Source: Fagopyrum homotropicum
Taxonomy: Eukaryota > Streptophyta > Magnoliopsida > Caryophyllales > Polygonaceae
Reading direction: 5' to 3'
Assembly: GCA_033239125.1 (NCBI GenBank)
Contig: BSWB01000001.1
Span: 23,463,501 to 23,527,500, forward strand
DNA: 64,000 nucleotides
Shown: piece by piece, positions 57,546 to 64,000 of the stretch
Layout of the letters: the number at the start of each line of letters is the position of its first letter
Position numbering within the stretch: position 1 is the stretch's first letter
The notes under the pieces: model-generated
Told to the model about the DNA's origin: nothing
What the model saw: the letters and a program-made list of their open reading frames with translations, nothing else
Database searches by the model: none
Program-made: the position numbers and the translations under genes

Positions 57546-58380
57546 TTTTGAAAGTATCTTAAATTATTTTAGATTTTATCTTTTTTTTTCAAAATTACAA
57601 GGGGCATAGTTCATTCACATTGAAACATAATTGTCTACTTAATTTACATTTATACAATTAAATCCTACTTACCTCTTTTACTCATTAATTTTTAATACAA
57701 AAACTGCACAATATGAGCGGACCCATATTCCTATCCAATTTATGTCCTACTTTCGATTGATTTCAAGGGTGTTCATCGTAGCGTTTTCAAAAGCTTGCGT
57801 TTTAAAAAAGCTATGTAGTGTTCGGTAAGAAAGCGTTTTTGTTAGGTTTAGCTTTTTCGGGTGTTTATTGAGGAGATTTTTTTAGCTTCTTAGAAAACTT
57901 TCAATCCATAGTTTTCTCTAGATTTTTACTAGGTTTCTATAAATTTAGATAATTTTGCCCTTATTTATGCCATGATATATATTTTTTTATTTATAGGATG
58001 TGTCCTTTTTGTTAATTTCATCCTTAAAATCTACTTTTATCAAACACTCAATTAACTTGTTCATCACATTTTTCATATATTCATAAGGGATTGGTTCATG
58101 TAAGGAGTGTTTTTGTGGTAAGGTCTTACAGAGTAATCTGGGTCTGTGATTCATTTGGTTCCATGCCTCACAATCATCTACATCATTTAATTAATTAGGA
58201 TATGTACATTATCAGTTTTGCAATTTTTAGAAGGTATGAGTGCAATTTTGTCCTTTCAAAATCTGCTTTTAAAGAGGGTGACACGGTGGCATTTTTGTAG
58301 TTTTCATGAAAAAACTGTAATAGTTATTATCTTAGTTTTTTTCAATTTGTTCAAAATTATACACTATTAGTTCTAATATA
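57546..58380. other. AT-rich non-coding DNA
   Basis: No gene seen. A segment at 57775-57900 with AAAGCTTGCGTTTTAAAAAAGC has a self-complementary, MITE-like look that I could not resolve. Confidence 0.4.
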
Positions 58381-59271
58381 TAGTCTCTGATAGAGATGGA
58401 CGATTTACCTTAATATCCTGGCAGCAGGTGCATACAGTTATGGGGACGAGTCTCCACTTTACGACGGCGTACTACCCTAAGACCGACGGCCAATCGAAGA
58501 GGACCATACAGACTTTAGAGGACATGTTGAGAGCGTGTGTATTGGATTGAGGACAGGGATGGTCAGACCACCTTCCCTTGGTTGAGTATTCCTATAATAA
58601 CAGCTGGCATGCATCGATCAGGATGACTCCTTATGAGGTGTTATATGGGCAGTGGTGTCGTACACATGTATGTTGGGATGAGCCAAAGGGAGCAGGTGTT
58701 GCAGCCCCTGAGTAGATACGTGAGGACATGACCCGAGTAGCTTTGATCCGAGAGCGTATGTTAGCCGCGCAGAGTTGCCGGAAGTCTTATGCTGACAAGA
58801 GACGCTGACCTCTAGAGTTTAGAGTGGGAGCTCAGTCCTGATTGAGAGTATCGCCGATGCGAGGCGTTAGATGTTTCGACATTAAGGGGAAGTTTAGTCC
58901 CCAATATGTCGGACCATTTGAGATCTTGGAGAGAGTCGGAGAGGTTGCATACTGACTAGCTTTACCACCGAGACTGGAGGGTGTTCACCCAGTCTTTCAC
59001 GTGTCTCAGCTACGGGAGTACATACTAGACCCGAGACACGTCATCAGTTATGAGGACCTGGTGGTCGAGCCGGACCACACCTTTATAGAGCATCTGGTAG
59101 CTGTCCTAGAGAGGAGTACGAGACGGTTACAGTCTAAAGACATACCGATGATGAGCGTACAGTGGTCTAGACGGGGAGCCGATGAGGCTACTTGGGAGAC
59201 GTAAGATAGTATCAGGAGGTACCATATGGAGTTCTATGTAGAGCTAGTTGCATTTGTAGGACCGACGGGTT
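58381..59271 (+). pseudogene. 5'-truncated Tekay-type integrase and chromodomain fragment
   Basis: It starts inside the integrase core at SDRDGRFT and continues FTTAYYPKTDGQS, LRACVLD, HLPLVEYSYNNSWHASI, PYEVLYG, then ADKRR, VGPFEILERVGEVAY, VHPVFHVSQLREYI and the chromodomain-like SVQWSRRGADEATWET. Stops occur at several places (for example TGA after VLD, TAG after APE, TGA after KRR). It is clearly related to, but different from, 11480-12365. Everything upstream of the second catalytic Asp is missing. Confidence 0.88.
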
Positions 59272-59509
59272 AGTTCCAGTTTTGCTCTTGTTGAGATTTA
59301 TGTGCTTGTGTGATGTTATGTGCTGTTTGTGTCCCACGATGAGATGTGTGATCTTGTTTGATCTTGATGTGCTAGTATGAGTAGAGCATGTGTGTATATT
59401 AGGAGTATGCTTTCAAGGGGACTTGTTAGTATACCTTGGCGTGTAACACCGAGAAGATCCGTGCTTCTCTAAGTTTCGGGACGAAACTTGTTTTTAGGGG
59501 AAACTGATA

Positions 59510-59860
59510 TGATGACCGGAATTTTTATTTCCGGAACCCGGTCCGGAGTCGTGGACTTCGGATCTCCATCCGGGTCTGAGTATCCATTTCACTTGTTGAC
59601 TCGTTTGAAGGCAAAGAGAGACGATCAGAAGCAGTCACGACCACTAGGTGTTGTCGTGACGAGTTCTAGCCGCGGGTGCGGTATTCTGGCAGATCAAGGC
59701 ATTATCTTTTATAACCGTTTTGGATCTCTTTCCTTTTCCGTAACCTCGTATATCCTCTTAATAAAACACAATTTCGCATCTCTTTATGTCCTTTTGCAAA
59801 CTCTGGCAGGCATCTCCAGTCACGTAAGTTCTTTCCTCTCTTCTCCTTCCTTCCTTCCTT
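59510..59860 (+). repeat. Partial LTR of the truncated Tekay copy
   Basis: After CGGGACGAAACTT and a purine run, TGATGACCGGAATTTTTATT begins an LTR. Its first bases correspond to TGTAATAACCGGAATTTTTA of the complete element. Similarity fades within 50 bp, and its far end was not found. Confidence 0.6.
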
Positions 59861-60170
59861 TACATGATGGTTAATGCCAGCAACCTATGAATTGTTCTTT
59901 CTTGAAGAACGACATCTCCAGTTACTTGTTTGGCGTTCAATAGTGGTCTTCTATCATCCTTACCAACCAATCGTCTGAGAGTTGGAAGCAGTCAGTAGTG
60001 TCCACCATTACTCACACGCGGAGGAGACGAGAATCGTTCTTTCTTCAAGAACATTGGAGTGAGGGTAAGATCCGATATAATCTCTACCATTTACTCTATG
60101 TGTATATTTATGATGCTTCTAATCAATACTGGCCCCCTTACATGATGGTTAAGGCCAGCAACCTGTGAAG
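59858..60170. repeat. Direct repeat 274 bp apart with GTTCTTTCTTGAAGAAC palindromes
   Basis: TTACATGATGGTTAATGCCA at about 59858 recurs with two changes at about 60132. Between them, the near-palindromes GTTCTTTCTTGAAGAAC (59893) and GTTCTTTCTTCAAGAAC (60034) are about 140 bp apart. Origin is unknown. Confidence 0.55.
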
Positions 60171-60261
60171 GAATTGCGTGTCGTGTTGAACGTCGAAGAA
60201 GAAAGGTGACAACCGTTCTGCACTTCTCCCACGGCCGCACCTTTCTAAACCGCGGTCGCGT

Positions 60262-61766
60262 GACAAGGATAATTTTTAAAGGTCGTTTATTATCTTATCA
60301 AAGTAAACTCCAAGTTCAATACTAACACAAGTATAGTGATTAAGTAGGGATCAAACCCAAGAGAGTGAGAGAATATTTAAAGTGTAAATAAGATTAAATT
60401 ATCAATTGTAAGTAACAGGGGGATGATTGTTAACAGGAAAAGACAAAAACATTTAAAACAAGCAAAGATGGTGATAATATTAAGAGAAAAGCACTACACT
60501 AGGTTAAACATCCACTTTCACACAATTTTGGTTGGGCTTTTTAGAAGTCTTCAAGCATTTGTTCTCATCCCAATCTTACATATATATTAAACCAACCGGC
60601 ATTAATATAACTTAACAAGTTCTCTAATCCGTAAACCTACAAGATCAAACAACAAGTTAGCATTCAAGCAAAGATAGAGAGATATATGAAAGATAAAGAA
60701 CCCTTTATCTTTAACATATAGTTATATTCCTACTCATAAAGGCATTCAAAACCCGTTAATGCCTATTATGTTTGCTACTGAATTATGACCCGAACCCGAA
60801 ACCAATTAACCTTAGCATTTTGCATGAGATTAAACTACTTAGGAGATCAAACTAGGTAGAAAACAACATGAAAACAAAGTTAAGAATATAACACAAATAT
60901 GAATTGAATATAAGCTTCTATTTAAAAATAACTTACAACTAACTTGTATAAAAGTTTCAATCAACCCAATGGAGTAAGGAGACTTTAGCACTCCATAAAA
61001 GACTAAGAAAGACAAATAACAAAAGAGAGGTTTTGGATGTGGAAGAGATGATTCTAACACCATCCTAACATCTCTATTTATACTAGTTAGGATACTAAAT
61101 TGCAGTAAATGGGCTGCATATACTATCACCTTAATGGCCATAAAGGGAGAGTTTAAACAACCAACTTTATTACAACTGTTGCAAAACCGCGGGCGCGGCA
61201 ATCTGGGAGCCGTGGGGGCGGTTTACTGCAAATCGCTTCAACATCAACTTGGCGGCATGAGAGAGCCGCTGGGCAGCTTCTTCAGCGTTCTTGAAATGCT
61301 TAACTCTTCAACTTTTGATGTTTTTGTCGTCTAGGCGTAGGTGCGGCTCAGTGTCACTGTGGGGGCGGTGTCACATTCTCATGAGCTTCTCAGATCCGCA
61401 AGCAAGGGGCACAGGGGCACTGGCGTTCATCTTCATGCGGTGTCACCGTGGGTGCGTGGCAAGGTCGGCGCAGGGGAAATGATAAGAGGGCTTCTAAACG
61501 ATGGCAAGACGAAGGGAGGAGCGTAGGGTGCGGCGCTCCTCAGCCACAAGTGCGGCGCTCCTCGGCCACAGGTGCGGCTAGCCGACAAAAGATCGTCTTG
61601 GTTGTCTTCTTTGATTCTCTTTCTCTTGCATTTGTTGCTAAATCCCTAGATATCTTCTTGATTGACTTCTTCATTTGGATTTACATAGTAGCAACAAAAA
61701 ACAACCAAAAGACTCTAAAAACATGCTAAAACTACCTAGATACGATAGTGATTTCATCATCTATCA
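60262..61766 (-). repeat. 3' LTR of third Athila-like element
   Basis: On the minus strand it runs TGATAGATGATGAAATCAC...CCTTGTCA, 1505 bp. It has the TATAAATAG box (61082-61074), GC-rich sites of the CCG-N6-CGG type (61187-61198 and 61210-61221, plus several altered ones), and a 3' end matching LTR A (CTTACTTAATCACTATACTTG-like). Confidence 0.82.
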
Positions 61767-61785
61767 AACTCCCTCATGCTTAGAC
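61767..61785 (-). promoter_or_regulatory. Polypurine tract of third Athila-like element
   Basis: On the minus strand AAGCATGAGGGAGTT abuts the LTR start TGATAG, equivalent to AAGTATGGGGGAGTT of the nested element. Confidence 0.65.
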
Positions 61786-62182
61786 TCTTACTTGTCCCGA
61801 GTAAACCAACAATCTATCCAATGTGAATAAAAAAGTCTCGGGAAGCATGATGAAGTAAAGAGATAATAAAACAAAGCATGCCAAAGAGAAAAAAACAAAA
61901 AAAATCTATCAAAGTGATGTGAGAAAAGAAAAACTATCTTCTTTATCGCTCCAAGAGTGGTCTACCAGAAATCCTCCTTATATCGCCTCTTCTTATGTCG
62001 CCAACGCCAAAATGATGAACTTATCACTCGGATTTCACTCATTTTGCCAAGGCGTTCTTCCGTGTTTTTACCTTGCCACTCTTCTTCTTCTTTTCTTTTA
62101 TAAGATAATCTTACCAATTCTCACATCCCTAAAGTCTACTTTTGCACCAACCTAGTATTGGTCGTACTGCCTTCTTTTTACC

Positions 62183-62210
62183 TAAGCCGCCCTTTCGGGT
62201 TTTCGGCTTA
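62183..62210 (-). ncRNA. GAAA-capped hairpin with compensatory changes, copy in third element
   Basis: On the minus strand the stem is TAAGCCG/CGGCTTA with an AAAA bulge and a CCC-GAAA-GGG cap. It is the same length and layout as 34043-34070, with one base pair changed on both arms. The companion hairpin (62045-62077) keeps GGCAAGG/CCTTGGC but has lost the exact cap. Confidence 0.65.
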
Positions 62211-62405
62211 TCCAAGGATTTTTCATGCCTTTTTTTCAATTTTTTTGGCTTTTTTTTTGACTAAAGTTCAACAATACATACCAACATAATTTAAAAACAA
62301 CTATACAAACATGCAAATATATCTCTCCCCCGTGCTTGAAGATCACTTTGCCCTCAAAGTGTTAAATATGAAGGCAAAATATAAATGTAGAATGGAAGAG
62401 GATTC

Positions 62406-63629
62406 TCATCGGTGAGATGGTCCGGGTGGACCATTGGGGTGTTGTGGAGGGTACGGGAAGTGTGAGAAGAAGTGTTCATGACGCTGGTGGATCTTGGTGA
62501 TGTGGTAGCTATGATCGTCAAGCCGAGCAAAGATCCTGTGCTCGTAGCCTGTCTGTCAAGATTGCTGTTGCTCATCAATATGAGCAGACATCCGCTACTC
62601 ATGCCCCGTCTACCAAGTCTGTTGTTGCTCATGCATCCTCGACTCGTACCCGGACCGCCACTCCGTCTGATGGTCATGGAGCGAAGATGTCACTCGTTGC
62701 TTGAACCCTATCTGCCACTCATTTTGCTGAGTGGTCAGGGCTCTCATCCGAGCAAGTAGATGCTCCTAGGATGGGTCCATCTGAGCAGTAGTAGGCATCT
62801 CCTCATTATTTGGGATGGGCTCATAGGCCTCAACTAGGTTTCCACTCGAGCTCGCGGCATGCCGCTCTATAATGGCAACATGTGGCCGCCTCGGTACTAC
62901 TGGATCGGAGACAATATAGAAATTTGCGAGCTCTAGCCCGAATGGAAAAGGCCGGGGCAACTAAGTGACATGGCTCCCATCATGGAAGGAGGTCCATAAA
63001 TGGTGCCCCCCTCGAATCTCAACATCTTGCAACGCCGAAGAATGTTGATGGTGAAGAATGCGATAGTCAAAGGGTCTTCCAAAACTGTCACGTCCATAAC
63101 ATGTGAAGCAATGAGGGTAATGAACCCTCCTCCCACAATTTCTTGAGGCTCGTTTCTTTTAATCCGCTTCAAAGAGGAGAAGAAGAGTTGAATCCAATTC
63201 GGGACCACATCACAGACCGGGATGCAAGCATATATAAGGCCAAGGTCCTTGAGGGCAACGTTAGTATCCTCCTGGTGCCCACAGAAAAGCATATAGGTCT
63301 CCCTCAAGACAACCATCCTACCACTCCTCATATGGACCTTAATATCCCCGAATGCAGCTCTGACCTGATCCAAATTGACCACATATTTCCTGTTCTCATA
63401 CTTGAATGTTATTCCTACCAAAACATGATCTTCCAACTTACATTGGAAGGTGGCCACAAACTGTCTCACCAGCTCAGGATACACAACAACATTCTTGTCT
63501 AGGAGTTCCCCGAGCCCAACATGCTCAAGGAGATGCTACATACAATCAAGCATCCATAAACTCTCCAAAGTCGGGATGTGCAAATATCTCGTTGCAAGTG
63601 TTCATCTTTTTTTTACGTCCTCTATCCAT
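62406..63629 (-). pseudogene. ATHILA ORF-1 family gene of third element, deleted and frameshifted
   Basis: It starts MDRGRKKKMN (63629) and shifts frame near 63540 into GLGELLDKN, YPELVRQFVATFQCKLEDH and FKYENRKYVVNLDQVRAAFG. It then jumps to LFCGHQEDTNVALKDLGLIYACI, so about 60 residues present in the nested copy are missing. The rest reads LRRCKMLRFEGG, then in another frame VPRRPHVAIIERHAASSSG, a Gln-rich coiled coil with stops, and HEHFFSHFPYPP before TGA at 62406. It parallels 32581-33849 throughout. Confidence 0.8.
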
Positions 63630-63739
63630 TCTAGTAATAATTTCAAGCAAATGGATTAGAATTTGGCGAGAAGAGTCAAAATAAGAACCTTTTTGTCGAA
63701 CTTCCACGGGGCGGGGAGTTGAGGTGCGGGGGCGGGGGC

Positions 63740-64000
63740 TGTGAAGGTACGGGAGCGGCGAAAAGGGGGCTTCCGGACGCTGGCAAGGCGTAGGGAGGAG
63801 TGCAGGGTGCGGCCTGTCACCGCGGGTGCGGTGCTGCTCAACCGCAGGTGCAACTAGCCGACAAATAGTCGTCTTGGTTGTCTTTTTTGGTTCTCTATCT
63901 CTTTCATTTGTTGCTAAATCCTTAGATATCTTCATGATTGACTTCTTCATATGGATTTACATAGTAGCAACAACAAACAACCAAAAGAATCTAAAAACAT
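63740..64000 (-). repeat. Partial LTR fused upstream of the third element's ORF-1
   Basis: This segment is homologous to the first 300 bp of the LTR at 61460-61725 (shared phrases include TAGCCGACAAA, GATATCTTC.TGATTGACTTC and TACATAGTAGCAACAA). It runs straight into the ORF-1 leader near 63700, with no rest of LTR, primer site or gag. It has one exact CCG-N6-CGG site at 63820-63831. Confidence 0.75.

Larger units (their letters stand above)
60262..64000 (-). mobile_element. Third Athila-like element (minus strand), gag-less, extends past right edge
   Basis: Reading leftward from the right edge: the start of an LTR (to about 63740), then directly an ORF-1 family pseudogene (63629-62406), a structured 3' UTR, purine tract (61785-61767) and complete 3' LTR (61766-60262). 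It is related to the nested element at 28896 in ORF-1, UTR hairpins, TATA box and LTR layout, but is well diverged. No gag or pol lies between LTR and ORF-1. The target duplication cannot be tested because the 5' end is outside the window. Confidence 0.82.

Overview
This is nuclear DNA from a flowering plant, probably a eudicot. The evidence is intron-containing genes with GT-AG junctions, AT-rich intergenic DNA, and plant transposon families (Athila and Tekay Ty3/gypsy elements, PIF/Harbinger, hAT-like and other MITEs, a plant LINE). I see no prokaryotic operon, CRISPR array, rRNA gene or tRNA gene.

Two host genes look intact. The first (15432-19084, +, five exons) encodes a plastid-type pfkB-family sugar kinase. 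The second (53177-55992, +, eight exons) encodes a membrane-anchored P-loop protein with a zeta-toxin-like kinase fold. The rest is mostly transposon sequence in layers.

Layout: 1-1639, LINE ORF2 pseudogene (-). 1923-3159, PIF/Harbinger transposase pseudogene (-). 4551-15135, complete Tekay/Del-type chromovirus with 2.6-kb LTRs and a TCGTC target duplication; its 5' LTR carries a later MITE. 15432-19084, pfkB gene. 20985-22317, possible MULE piece and a second Harbinger pseudogene. 22319-23341, 111-bp tandem repeat interrupted by a 411-bp hAT MITE. 25825-48944, a 23-kb Athila-type element (CTCGG target duplication) that kept gag, protease, integrase and an ORF-1/env-position gene but lost reverse transcriptase and RNase H.

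A second, gag-only Athila-like element (28896-37477) sits inside the gag of the first. It has three LTRs because of a duplication with a 5-bp microhomology junction. The outer element also holds a fragment of a Rab2-type GTPase gene lying between two GC-rich nested palindromes (43796-43933 and 45774-45928). After this come a second MITE copy (51562-51849), the P-loop gene, a fold-back element (56942-57337), a 5'-truncated Tekay fragment (58381-59860), and the 3' part of a third Athila-like element on the minus strand (60262 to the right edge).

The signals I find least explained are in the Athila-like group. (1) A 3'-UTR hairpin with a GAAA tetraloop is kept by compensatory base changes between two elements. 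(2) A CCG-N6-CGG motif is clustered both in the LTRs and in the leader of ORF-1. (3) A different palindrome, CTCG(R)CCGAG, is scattered through the outer element. (4) Two related GC-rich palindromes bracket the captured Rab2 fragment.
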